From: Seriola aureovittata
Lineage: Eukaryota; Chordata; Actinopteri; Carangiformes; Carangidae
Assembly (NCBI RefSeq): GCF_021018895.1
Contig: NC_079367.1
Span: 313,569-377,568 of the forward strand
Direction: 5' to 3'
DNA length: 64,000 bases
The notes under the pieces are model-generated. The model searched no databases. It was not told where the DNA came from and was given only the letters and a program-made list of their open reading frames with translations. Made by a program: the position numbers and the translations under genes. Position 1 is the stretch's first letter, and each line of letters starts with the position of its first letter. Below are positions 8,369 through 19,788 of this stretch, one piece after another.

Positions 8369-8424
8369 TGGAGTCGAACCACCATCTCCCGTTTCCCGAC
8401 CATGGCCCAGCTAGGTGAGCTACA
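8369..8424 (-). other. tRNA-like segment in family B 5'UTR
   Basis: On the minus strand it reads TAGCTCACCTAGCTGGG (A-box-like) followed about 35 bases later by GGTTCGACTCC (B-box-like). It resembles a degenerate tRNA or tRNA-derived SINE head. The equivalent in insertion 2 is 18917-18971. The arms are imperfect, so I do not call a functional tRNA. Confidence 0.45.
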
Positions 8425-8643
8425 CACCCAGACACTCTACACACAACATCAACTCCAACCAGACACTCACCTAACCTCAACCAGAACAATTCCCTCCAAA
8501 ATCAGCCAATCAGATTTGTACACATGTTTTCCCTCCAGAACACCCCACACACCCACACACCTAACCAATCACCACATGACACACACACACACACACACAC
8601 ACACTTCCTGTTGAGGGAGGGACTAACCTCCTTCCCTCGACAG

Positions 8644-8650
8644 CTTTTAA
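8644..8650 (+). promoter_or_regulatory. TATA-like box, family B
   Basis: CTTTTAA (CTTTTAAA in insertion 2) lies about 30 bases upstream of the hammerhead-like motif. This is closer than in the other families, so the inferred transcription start would fall near the motif itself. Confidence 0.3.
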
Positions 8651-8676
8651 TGCACACGAGGAGCCATTATTGTAAA

Positions 8677-8714
8677 TCCCCTGAGGAAGCAGCACATACT
8701 GCGAAACGTCGGGA
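8677..8714 (+). ncRNA. Hammerhead-ribozyme-like motif, family B
   Basis: Stem I TCCC (8677-8680) with GGGA (8711-8714); CTGAGGA 8681-8687 (CUGANGA with N = G); stem II GCAG (8689-8692) with CTGC (8699-8702); GAA 8703-8705; ACGTC 8706-8710. Both stems differ from the cassette versions but remain fully paired. The predicted cut is after 8710. Confidence 0.7.
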
Positions 8715-9188
8715 CCCCGCTCTTATGCGTAAGACTTTTATTCTGATTTTATTGCATTGTATTAAGAACTTTTATACCCTCGATTTGAGTGGTTTTTTAA
8801 TTCGTTTTAATTTGTGTTTTTAATCAAATTATTAATAAAGTTTGATTTTAAAACACTGGTGGAGGGCTCTGCCAGCCCAACAATAAGCAGAAAAGACTCT
8901 TTTTATCTGCCGTTTTTAACTGTCAACCTGCAAGTTCATCAGGACCACCACCCGGAGTACAAACAATAACCCTCATCTTCAAGAACCATCTTTAAACCAC
9001 CAACACAGGACTGCCAACACACAAGCACCTGTTTCAACTCCAGATCAACCTCCACAACTATAACACCGGACTTTGATCTACAGCAGGACTAACCACACCA
9101 GCAAACTAAGGTAAGAGCTCTCCACCTGCATGTATCATATTTTTAGAGGTAAGTCAACACACAGGAGCGGGGCTCAAAATGGCTCCTC

Positions 9189-9219
<31 letters not shown>

Positions 9220-9248
9220 CCACATCCACTCACACACCCACACCCCTC

Positions 9249-11557
9249 ATGGATATTGACATACAACCACCCACACATAGAATCACCAGCAATACACAAC
9301 AACCCACACTCTATCACCCACCAGATCCAGAAACTAGACAGGCCAGTAAACACTATTTTAAACTCATCCAAGCATTTCATCACAAACAGATCATGGACAC
9401 AGCATTACTTACAGGAACATTCCCATCAGGAATGTTAAGACAGGTTACCCGGCTTACAGATTTTATTAAACCATCCACACCCACCACTGACACAAGAAAC
9501 AGGATACACAACAACACAACTCAATGGATGCATAATACAATAGCCATCTTACAACACCACTACCAGACCACCATAACAAGCCACACGGATACAGCTCATC
9601 ACAACCCACTAGCCCTGCAAATAGCCACCGGCTGGGCCAGAAAAAGATATGGGACCAGATTATCCACAACCACCCTGCAGTCAATACAAGAACTTCTTCA
9701 ACCATCCCAGACCACCACCACAACTTCACGACCAGATAGCCAGCAGAAACAGCCTACAACCAACAATCTACCTACCATCCCGGAAGAACATTATCCCCCC
9801 CTGCCTAGATCTGTTGCCCCAAATGCCCTGTCCCTGTACTTAGGTCCCCGCAAGTCATTAGTCGAAGAAATCAAGCCATCCACCTCCTCCCCCTGCACAC
9901 CGATACAAGAAGAACCCCATCAAACTTCAACTGGAACTCAGACCACACCTCAACATCTTGTGAATCCCAAGCCCGCTCTCCCCTCACCCTACCCGACCTA
10001 CAAAAAATCCACCCCCACCACGCCACTCTACCCCCAACCCAGCCGAAGAGGACCTATCCGACCCCCACCACCAACCAAGAAACCTCCAGAAAAAGTAATA
10101 AAGCATCCTGCAGACCCAACCTCCGACCCCACCACCTCCACCCCAGTAGAACACAGGATCCGAAAAGTCACCTGGGGACCCCTACCCACCAAAGAAGAAC
10201 GACAACCAGGAACTCCCCACACACCTCTCTCCCCTATCCTACCCCTCACTCCCCCAGCGATAAAATTTATCAAACCCACACCCATCCTCGAAACAACAGT
10301 CCAGGTCCATGGTTCTCCTCGTCATTTCCATAACCCGGAAGAATTTCAGACTCTCACCCTCAGCACCCACTCTAATGTCTCTGTTCATATTACTGATACT
10401 GTTCTCACCTCCTCTCCCCACACAGATGGTGCAGCCACCCGGGTGGGTCCGGCCGACAGACAGCAGCCCAAGCAGAAAAAAGAGCCAACATGATGAAAGG
10501 GTCAAATAAGGTCACCCATGACCCCAATACAACCCAGTCTGAGCCCTCTCCGTTAAATTCTGCGAGGGTTGCACTGTTCGGCACGGGCCCCCCTGATGCT
10601 GCACCATCTCCTCCCCCCCCACACACTCCCAAGACCTCCCTCAGTATGGACAATTCCTCCTCACTCCAACAGCCTTCACCCCCTTTATCCACTTCATCCC
10701 CTCTGCAATCCCCCATTTCTCATCCTTCCCCACCCAACTCCCCTTCCTATCCCATACTTACCTCTGACAACTCACTCCCTCTCCACCAATCCCCCCCTTC
10801 TCTCTCGACACACCACTGCCCCGACCCAGAACCGGACATCCCAGATTCACCCCCAGAAGACCTCTCAACGTCACACGGCAACAACATCACATCACCCTTG
10901 GAAATAACCCAAGCCGGATACCTCGAACCCCCCACAGAAGAAGGCAGACCCCCCACCACTACTCCACTTCCCCTCCCCTCCACAACTCCAACCACAACAT
11001 CATCTGGACAGACCCTCTACAAACCAACATACCACATTGCACGCCCCAACCGTAAGATCCAGGACTGGTTTTTCAAACCCAGAAAACCAGTCCTGATCCT
11101 TGGAGACTCAAACATCAACCGCATCCCAGCCCATACCCACCAACAAATTCAACTGGACAGTTACCCCGGAGCCAATTCATATCACTTCCTCAAAGTCCTA
11201 GAAAAATCCATTCCCAACCCCAACGTCAAGATCGTGGTCTTCTCCATCGGGGTCAACAACAAGGACCAGGACCCCAGGCAGACCACCACAAAACAACTCA
11301 GGACCCTCTTCCGCCAGGCGAAGTCAACCTTTCCCAATGCCGACATCTATTTTCCAATTATGAATTTCTCACCTCATCTCACCCCGACCCAGAAAGGTAA
11401 TCTAACACTCATAAACAACATCATGACCACTCATTTTCCCTTTTTAACAGAAATCCCACATGACACATTCACCACAGAAAAAGACAACATCCACTGGACA
11501 CCCACCACAGCCAAACTGATCTTTGAGAACTGGTTACATCAACTAAATTTACAATAA
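9249..11557 (+). pseudogene. Family B ORF1 (helical domain + SGNH), frameshifted
   Basis: Start chosen at MDIDIQPPTHR because its counterpart in insertion 2 (19789) is in frame there, while the ATG at 9178 upstream of the CA repeat is out of frame here. The domain order matches 19789-22065: helical domain (DPETRQASKHYFKLIQ to GWARKRYG), Pro/Thr/Ser-rich linker, then SGNH-like domain with GDSN, PGAN, GVNN and DNIHWT. A 1-base deletion near 10470 relative to insertion 2 stops the first frame at 10493; the second frame continues from about 10490 to 11557. Two frames cover the whole protein, so it is a recently broken gene. Confidence 0.8.
11545..11551 (+). promoter_or_regulatory. Candidate -1 frameshift heptamer AAATTTA
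   Basis: In the ORF1 frame the codons read CTA AAT TTA CAA TAA, so A AAT TTA fits X XXY YYZ two codons before the stop. The -1 frame from here is open into the RT and encodes KFTITSKAN, which is also encoded in insertion 2. The same heptamer is the known gag-pol slip site of Rous sarcoma virus. Confidence 0.75.
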
Positions 11558-13319
11558 CCTCTAAGGCCAATTTGGACACCCACATACACACACAGGACCT
11601 GGGGTGGAACTCCCCTTCTAATATTCTTAATCTTTCTACCCTTTTTTCCCCCTCTCCCTCACAGCTATCCCTCTTGGAGAGAGGGCTCTCCTTCATCCCA
11701 CGCCCCACCAAACTGGACCGGGAGGAACTTCAGAGGGACCTTCACAAATTCCATAGACGACTAAAAATCATTGACTACTTCTATCTCCAACCTGACCGAC
11801 AGCCATTACCTTTTATTCACCCATCCCACTGGGAACCTCACCCCGACAGTTTCCATCCCCTGACCCGCCAACTCATTAACAAAAACAAAAGGGCCCTTCA
11901 GCGTTTCCGGATCCCGGCAGATGTCTCAGACAATCTGTCGGGCCGGAACGCAGGGCCCTGAACGACTTAATTCATAACCCAAACATTATAATAAAACCGG
12001 CAGACAAAGGTTCAAAAATAGTCATCATGGACAGACAACAGTACTTGACAGAAGCTAACCGACAACTAATGGACAATACATACTACAGACCCCTCAATGA
12101 CACTATTCAATCACAAACCCAGACAACACTCAGGAACATTATTCAGACTCTCTACCATAAAAAATACATCAAAGCAAGACAAAAAGACTATCTATTCGGA
12201 CCAGACAACCCCCGACCCCGCTACTTTTATCTCTTACCCAAAATTCACAAAGACCCACAGACCTGGACTATTCCCTCTGAGGTCCCTCCCGGCAGACCCA
12301 TAGTTTCCGATTGCAACAGTTCCACTTATCATATCTCTCAGTACATAGATCAGTTCTTAGGCCCCCTCTCCACCCGCCATCCCAGTTACATAAAGGACAC
12401 CTATCACTTCGTTGACACGATCAGATCCATGGCTGTCCCCCCTCACTCCCTCCTTTTCACCATCGACATCAATAACCTCTATACCAACATCAACACCCAC
12501 CTCGGATTACAAACACTTCGCACCATTTTCAATAGACACCCGACCCAACCCGCCCTGACACAGAACTCCTCCAGTTAATAGAACTCTGCCTGACTAACAA
12601 TGATTTTCTTTTTAATAACCAGTTTTATTTGCAGATCCACGGGACAGCCATGGGTCAGAGATTCGCACCTTCCTACGCCAACCTCTACATGAGCGAGTGG
12701 GAGCGAGAAGCCCTAGCAAAATGCCCCCTACAACCATCCCTCTACCTCAGGTTTTTAGACGACATTTTCGGTATTTGGCCCCACCAACACTCTAAATTTC
12801 CAGAATTCATTTCTATACTCAATAACCATCACCCCTCTATCACTGTCAAATATACAATAAATACATCACATATTGATTTCCTAGACACCACAGTTTTTTT
12901 CGGGCCCTCCAACACCACTTACCAAACATTACAGACTAAAGTATACTTCAAACCCACGGACACACACGCACTACTCCATAAATCCAGTTATCACCCCAAA
13001 CACACATTTAAAGGTATCATAAAATCACAAATCATCCGTTTTTTTAGAATTTGTAGCAACATTCAGGACTTTCACACAGCCACCAGTACCCTTTTTAGCA
13101 GTCTACGCCCTAGAGGCTATTCTAAACGATTCCTCCGTAGCATAAAATATTCCACACTGGCCTCTCTCGCTCCCACTCGCTCTCCCCCCTCCCTCTCTCC
13201 ACCCTTCCACCTCTCCTCTTCACCCCAGGTCCATGAGCTTAGGCCGTCGGTAAGTCCTCTCCCCTACCCGAACCTGGGTTTGCATCCTGATCCCTGCCCA
13301 CACCACCCCCACCCCTCCC

Positions 13320-13495
13320 CAACCTCTGTTCCCCATCCCTTCCCTCACCCTAAACCTAACCCACCCTCTACCCCACATTCCAGACCTAATCCAAACCCAC
13401 CCACCTCCCCTGACCCTAACCCACCCCTGTCCTCCTATCCTAACCCTAACCTACCCCCTACCCCTTGCCCTAATCCTAACCCCAACCCCAAGGAC
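13320..13495 (+). repeat. Telomere-like repeats inside the RT/EN reading frame
   Basis: CCCTAAACCTAACC, GACCCTAACCC and CCTAACCCTAACC-type units are read in frame as Pro-Asn-rich linker between the RT and the GIY-YIG domain. The counterparts at 16590-16810 and 23870-24090 differ by indels, yet the downstream frame stays open in all three, which supports translation. Confidence 0.75.
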
Positions 13496-14140
13496 AGGCA
13501 CGGCCTAAGCTCACCCCATAGACATTCCCCACCAACACACCATAACCCTCCTCCACCGCCACACCTGATACCCTTTGTATCCACCTTCTCTCACCAAACC
13601 ACTGCCCTACACCGCATCATTAAACACAACTTTTCCATATTACAGTCTGTACATCCGGCATTTCATAACCACAAAATCATTTCAGCCTACAGAAAACACA
13701 AGAGCCTCCAGTCAATCCTCATCAGATCACAATTCACCGACCATAGACCCACACCCCCCCTGCCATATAGTCATCACTACAAGAACAGAAAATTCATCCA
13801 CAATCCACTTAGCAACACAGCATATCCCACTCTCGGCTCTTTCTCCATCACCACCACCAATATAGTCTACATAATCACCTGCACACTTTGCAATAAACAC
13901 TATATAGGAGAAACCAAACATTCCACCCACACCCGTCTATCCCAGCACCTCTACAACATTGGGGAAGGTCGACTTCCCACCCCCCTGGTACAACATTTCC
14001 AACTACATCCCCCCACCCATCTCATCATAACTGTTTTAGAAAATAATGACCGCTGGACCTGTGGACAGAGGAAGAGAGCGGAGAAGATTTGGATCCACAG
14101 GCTCGGGACCACTGTGCCCGGAGGTTTAAACGACGACTGA

Positions 14141-14589
14141 AGTAAGGAAAACCACATCCACCACCTCTGGGTACGGTACTCCCGAGCCTGTTCCTGCAGT
14201 TTTCTTGGACCATGCGGATCCCATCCCAACTCAACTGGAAAGACAGCAGAATGGTCTAAGCCCTGGTCTGCCATACGGCAGACTGGGGTTCGAATCCACG
14301 CCAGGACGGGAGGTGCACATTTTACTTTTTATTCTTAACATTTTTTAATATCAATAGACTTGGAATTTTAGAAATAGGGGCAGGAAACTAAACTTGTGTC
14401 TTACTAATCATTTTTTTATTACATGCATGCCTTTTATCTTACTAATATTTATTACTAACACTTATATGTTTTTATTTCTATAAGCACTTATGTTTTTATT
14501 CTCTAGCACTTACTTTTCCGGCCCCGAATTTTAATTCCAAATACACCCCTCCATTTTAGTAATTTCGCAATTTGCAATTACATTTTATA

Positions 14590-14657
<68 letters not shown>

Positions 14658-14817
14658 CTAATAATAATATTATTAAAATACATATTATACTATTATTATA
14701 GTAAATCAATAATTACCTTTCTATATATATATATATTACAGAGATATATATTTAAACATATTCTTGTATTATCTATATATTTTTTTATATTCACTTTATT
14801 TATTTATTTTTATTCTA

Positions 14818-14853
<36 letters not shown>

Positions 14854-15186
14854 CATCTCCCTATGGTGATCCGTATGGTCATAATTGGGTCGGTTCCCAG
14901 CTCCCCAAGATTGCTTTTATTATATTTTATTCTTTTTATATATTAAATTTATCACTACCAGTTTTAACTTTACATTTATTCTTTTATCTTTTTATTATAT
15001 TTATTTATTTATTTGCTGGGCCCGCTACTCCTTGTTAAAGATACTTGCAGCAGGTCCCTCTCTTCTCTCTGTCCGTTGCTCTGCCTGGGAATCGAACCCT
15101 GATCCCCCATGGGAAAGACCACTTCTTTCTCCATCCAGCCATCCGCTCTGTCAGATCAGTAGGCCAGTGCACAGTATTTTAACCCA
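14141..15186 (+). repeat. Family B 3'UTR / right pseudo-LTR, insertion 1
   Basis: Order: plus-strand tRNA-like segment (14250-14298), GACGGGAGGTGCACATTTT, GGGGCAGGAAAC, T tracts (~14589-14657 and ~14823-14850), CCCTATGGTGATCCGTATGG, a minus-strand B-box-like element near 15088, CAGTATTTTAACCCAAACC. It is followed by the longest pure telomeric tract of the window. No gene is seen. Confidence 0.8.
14250..14298 (+). other. tRNA-like segment in family B 3'UTR
   Basis: An A-box-like ATGGTCTAAGCCCTGG and a consensus B box GGTTCGAATCC (14287-14297) are separated by a near-palindromic arm (GTCTGCCATACGGCAGAC). The spacing is shorter than a full tRNA. It may be an internal pol III promoter remnant or a structured part of the 3'UTR. 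Confidence 0.45.
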
Positions 15187-15332
15187 AACCCATAACCCCA
15201 ACCCCAACCCCAACCCTAACCCTAACCCTAACCCTAACCCTAACCCTAACCCTAACCCTAACCCTAACCCTAACCCTAACCCTAACCCTAACCCTAACCC
15301 TAACCCTAACCCTAACCCTAACCCTAACCCTA
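15186..15332 (+). repeat. Long interstitial telomeric repeat
   Basis: About 22 to 24 nearly perfect CCCTAA units lie between the 3' end of insertion 1 and the truncated 5' end of insertion 2. If elements were added at a chromosome end on the left, this is telomere laid down between the two events. Confidence 0.97.
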
Positions 15333-17456
15333 ATCCAGCCCCAAACCCAGACAATACTCAGGAACATCATTCAGACCCTCTACAATAAAAAATACATCAA
15401 AGCAAAACAAAAAGACTACTTATTTGGACCGGACAACCCACGACCCCGTTACTTCTACCTTTTACCAAAAATCCACAAAGACCCACAGACCTGGACTATT
15501 CCCTCTGAGGTTCCTCCTGGCAGACCCATAGTTTCTGATTGCAACAGCTCCACATATCACATCTCCCAGTATATTGATCAGTTTTTAGGCCCCCTCTCCA
15601 CCCGCCACCCCAGCTATATTAAGGACACCTACCACTTCATAGACACGATCAGACCCATGGCTGTCCCCCCTCATTCTCTTCTTTTCACTATCGACATCAA
15701 TAACCTTTACACCAATATCAACACCCACCTAGGATTACAAACACTTCGCACCATTTTCAATAGAAACCCAGACCCAACCCGCCCTGACACAGAACTCCTT
15801 CAACTAATAGAACTCTGTCTGAACAACAATGATTTTCTTTTCAATAACCAGTTCTACTTACAGGTCCACGGGACAGCCATGGGTCAGAGATTCGCACCCG
15901 CCTACGCCAACCTCTACATGAGCGAATGGGAGCGAGAGGCCCTAGCAAAATGTCCCCTTCAACCATCCCTCTACCTCAGATTTCTGGACGACATTTTCGG
16001 TATTTGGCCCCACGAACACTCCAAATTTCCAGAATTCATTTCCATTCTTAATAACCATCATCCCTCCATCACTGTCAAATATACAATAAATACATCACAT
16101 ATCAACTTTTTAGACACCACAGTTTTTTTCGGGCCCTCCAACATCACTCACAAAACACTACAGACAAAAGTTTACTTTAAACCTACAGACACTCACGCAC
16201 TCCTCCATAAATCCAGCTATCACCCCAAACACACATTTAAAGGAATCATTAAGTCACAAATCATCCGTTTTTTTCGCATTTGCAGCAACATCCAGGACTT
16301 TCATACAGCCACCAGTACCCTCTTTCATAGTCTACGCCCTAGAGGCTACTCCAAACGCTTCCTCCGTACTGTCAAAAATTCCACACTGGCTTCTCTCGCT
16401 CCCATTCGCTCTCCCTCCCTCTCCCCATCCCCCCTCTCTTCTTCTTCTTCACCCCAGGTCCGTGAGCTTGGGCCGTTGGTAAGTCCTTCCCCCTACCCGA
16501 ACCAGGGTTTGCATCCCGACCCCTACCTTGACCCGTCACACCACCCTCACCCATCCCCCTTCCCCACTTTTGACCCCCATTCCTTCCCTTATCCTAAACC
16601 TAACCTACCCCCCTCCCCACACCCTGTTCCTAATCCCAACCCACCCCCCTCCCCTGACCCTAACCTACCCCTGACCCCCTGCCCTAACCCCAACCTATCC
16701 CTTACCCCTTGCCCTAATCCTAACCCACTCCCCCTCCCTTACCCTCCCCCCACCCCCTATCCGAACCTGGATCCCCATCCTCTTCCCTACCCTAACCCCA
16801 ACCCCAAGGACAGTAACGGCCCAAGCTCACCCCACAAACATACCCAACCAACACACCACAACCCTCCATCACCACCACAACTGGTACCGTTTGTCTCCAC
16901 CTTCTCCCATCAAATCACCGGCCTGCACCGTATCATCAAACACAACTTTTGCATACTACAGTCCCAACATCCGGCTTTTCACAACCACCAAATCATTTCA
17001 GCCTACAGGAAACACAAGAGCCTCCAATCTATCCTCACCAGATCTCTATTCACTGACCATAGACCCACACCCCCACTTCCACATAGCCATCATTACAAGA
17101 ATAGAAAATTCATCCACAATCCATATAGCAACACAGCATTTCCTACCCTCGGCTCCTTCTCCATCACTACCACCAACATAGTCTACATCATCACATGCAC
17201 ACTTTGCAATAAACACTACATAGGAGAAACAAAACATTCCACACACACCCGCCTATCACAACACCTTTATAACATTGGGGAAGGTCGACTCCCAACCCCC
17301 CTGGTACAACATTTTCAACTACACTCCCCCACCCACATCATCATAACAGTTTTAGAAAACAATGACCGTTGGACCTGTGGGCAGAGGAAGAGAGCGGAGA
17401 AGATTTGGATCCACAGGCTCGGGACCACTGTACCCGGAGGTTTAAACGACGACTGA
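15333..17456 (+). CDS. Family B RT/GIY-YIG, 5'-truncated copy
   Basis: Open from the telomeric junction to the stop at 17456; the first ATG in frame is at 15657. It holds PKIHKDP, RPIVSDC, motif A FTIDINNLYTNI, motif B GTAMGQRFAPAYAN, motif C FLDDIFGIW, the Pro-Asn-rich insertion, and GIY-YIG (VYIITCTLC, YIGET, catalytic Arg and Glu), ending PGGLNDD. It lacks ORF1, the slip site and the RT N-terminus, so the protein would not normally be made. It is nearly identical to 22614-24725. Confidence 0.85.
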   Translation: MQPQTQTILRNIIQTLYNKKYIKAKQKDYLFGPDNPRPRYFYLLPKIHKDPQTWTIPSEVPPGRPIVSDCNSSTYHISQYIDQFLGPLSTRHPSYIKDTYHFIDTIRPMAVPPHSLLFTIDINNLYTNINTHLGLQTLRTIFNRNPDPTRPDTELLQLIELCLNNNDFLFNNQFYLQVHGTAMGQRFAPAYANLYMSEWEREALAKCPLQPSLYLRFLDDIFGIWPHEHSKFPEFISILNNHHPSITVKYTINTSHINFLDTTVFFGPSNITHKTLQTKVYFKPTDTHALLHKSSYHPKHTFKGIIKSQIIRFFRICSNIQDFHTATSTLFHSLRPRGYSKRFLRTVKNSTLASLAPIRSPSLSPSPLSSSSSPQVRELGPLVSPSPYPNQGLHPDPYLDPSHHPHPSPFPTFDPHSFPYPKPNLPPSPHPVPNPNPPPSPDPNLPLTPCPNPNLSLTPCPNPNPLPLPYPPPTPYPNLDPHPLPYPNPNPKDSNGPSSPHKHTQPTHHNPPSPPQLVPFVSTFSHQITGLHRIIKHNFCILQSQHPAFHNHQIISAYRKHKSLQSILTRSLFTDHRPTPPLPHSHHYKNRKFIHNPYSNTAFPTLGSFSITTTNIVYIITCTLCNKHYIGETKHSTHTRLSQHLYNIGEGRLPTPLVQHFQLHSPTHIIITVLENNDRWTCGQRKRAEKIWIHRLGTTVPGGLNDD
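16590..16810 (+). repeat. Telomere-like repeats inside the RT/EN reading frame
   Basis: CCTAAACCTAACC, CCCTAACCCCAACC and CCCTAATCCTAACCC-type units are translated as Pro-Asn/Leu-rich linker. A GTAAGT donor-like sequence lies just upstream near 16489, but the frame is open throughout. Confidence 0.75.
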
Positions 17457-18715
<1,259 letters not shown>

Positions 18716-18740
18716 CCCAACCCCAACCCCAACCCTAACC
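18716..18740 (+). repeat. Short telomeric spacer at B-B junction
   Basis: The same CCCCAACCCCAACCCTAACCC spacer and following AGCCAGTGCCACTG start as at 8176-8208. Confidence 0.9.
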
Positions 18741-18916
18741 CAGCCAGTGCCACTGATCTGTATTTCTTCACCTCAACCTATCCACCGGACTTCCACAACA
18801 AATAATCAACAGAACCACTACCTCCATACCTCAAGAACACCATTCCTCAAAAGAAGACCTCTCCACATCTCCATCCGGATCCACCTACAATAAAACCTCA
18901 TAGGACTGCTCCAGTC

Positions 18917-18971
18917 AGGAATCGAACCGCCATCACCCGTGTGCCAACCCTGGCCCAGCCAGGTGAGCTAC
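18917..18971 (-). other. tRNA-like segment in family B 5'UTR
   Basis: The minus strand reads TAGCTCACCTGGCTGGG (A-box-like) and GGTTCGATTCC (B box). It is the counterpart of 8369-8424; the boxes are kept although the bases between them differ. Confidence 0.5.
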
Positions 18972-19190
18972 ACACTCAGACAACTCACATACAAAACTAC
19001 CTCAACCCAACACCCATCCTCACTTCAACCATAACTTTCCCTCCAAAACCGACCAACCAGATTTGAACACATGTTTTCCCTCGAGAATTACCCACACACC
19101 CACACACCTAACCAATCACCACATGACACACACACACACACACACATACACTTCCTGTTGGGGGAGGGACTAATCTCCCTCCCTCAACAG

Positions 19191-19198
19191 CTTTTAAA
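19191..19198 (+). promoter_or_regulatory. TATA-like box, family B
   Basis: CTTTTAAA lies about 30 bases upstream of the hammerhead-like motif, as at 8644. Confidence 0.3.
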
Positions 19199-19224
19199 GC
19201 ACCTGAGGAGCCATTATTGTAAAA

Positions 19225-19261
19225 TCCCCTGAGGAAGCAGTACAACTGCGAAACGTCGGGA
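19225..19261 (+). ncRNA. Hammerhead-ribozyme-like motif, family B
   Basis: Stem I TCCC (19225-19228) with GGGA (19258-19261); CTGAGGA 19229-19235; stem II GCAG (19237-19240) with CTGC (19246-19249); GAA 19250-19252; ACGTC 19253-19257. Only the stem II loop differs from 8677-8714 (TACAA instead of CACATA). The predicted cut is after 19257. Confidence 0.7.
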
Positions 19262-19726
19262 CCCCGCTCTTCTGAGTAAGACTGTTTTACTCTGATTTTA
19301 TCGATTGTATTTAAAACTTTTATACCCTCAGTTTGAGTGGTTTTTAATTGTTTTTAATCGGTGTTTTTTAATCAAATTTATTAATAAAAGTTAATTTTAA
19401 GCATTGGTGGAGGGCTCTGCCAGCCCTGGGCAGAAAGACTCTTTTTTCTGTTTTTTAACTGTCTACCTACAAGTCCATCAGGACCAACACCCGGACTACA
19501 AAACAATAACTTCACTACAAGGACAATCTTCAACCACCATCAGCACAACTGTCAACAGACCAGCACCAGCTTCAACTCCGGATCAAAATCACTACAACCA
19601 CCACTCCGGAGATTCATCTACTTCAGGACTATCTACACCTAAAATAAGGTAAGAGCTCTCCACCTGCATGTTTCACATTTTCAGAGACAAGTCCACACAG
19701 AGGAGCGGGGCTCAAAATGGCTCCTC

Positions 19727-19759
<33 letters not shown>

Positions 19760-19788
19760 CCTCATTCATTCATACAGCTACACCTTTA

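Larger units (their letters stand above)
11545..14140 (+). pseudogene. Family B RT/GIY-YIG (-1 frame), broken by two 1-base deletions
   Basis: Read from the slip site, the frame gives a linker (DLGWNSPSNILNLS), the N-terminal RT region and motifs equal to insertion 2. Relative to 22053-24725 one base is lost near 11942 (TCGGGCC versus TCGGGGCC) and one near 12541. After the second lesion an open frame from about 12600 to 14140 carries GTAMGQRFAP, FLDDIFGIW, the Pro-Asn-rich insertion and GIY-YIG (VYIITCTLC, YIGET, R, E), ending PGGLNDD. The RT core is otherwise well preserved, so inactivation looks recent. Confidence 0.85.
7524..15186 (+). mobile_element. Family B Penelope-like element, insertion 1
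   Basis: Order: truncated left pseudo-LTR (7524-8176), short telomeric spacer, 5'UTR with hammerhead-like RNA, ORF1, RT/GIY-YIG, 3'UTR that is the right pseudo-LTR (14141-15186). The left block matches 14546-15186 and shares variants with it, such as GATCCGTATGGTCATAATTGGG, that are absent from insertion 2; both therefore belong to one insertion. The coding region has at least three 1-base deletions, so this copy is probably inactive. Both ends meet telomeric repeats. Confidence 0.85.

Noticed and set aside
8580..8605. Thr-His-rich coding from CA repeats
   Set aside because: The repeat length varies between copies and shifts the frame, so the ATG upstream of it (9178/19717) was not used as ORF1 start.
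15151..15370. Minus-strand Gly-Leu and Arg-Val repeat frames and plus-strand Pro-Asn frames in telomeric tracts
   Set aside because: They are direct translations of (CCCTAA)n and lack independent gene features, apart from the linker inside the family B RT gene.
19651..19683. A tiny intron upstream of family B ORF1 (AAG|GTAAGAGC to TTTTCAG)
   Set aside because: About 30 bases is far below usable intron size in animals.
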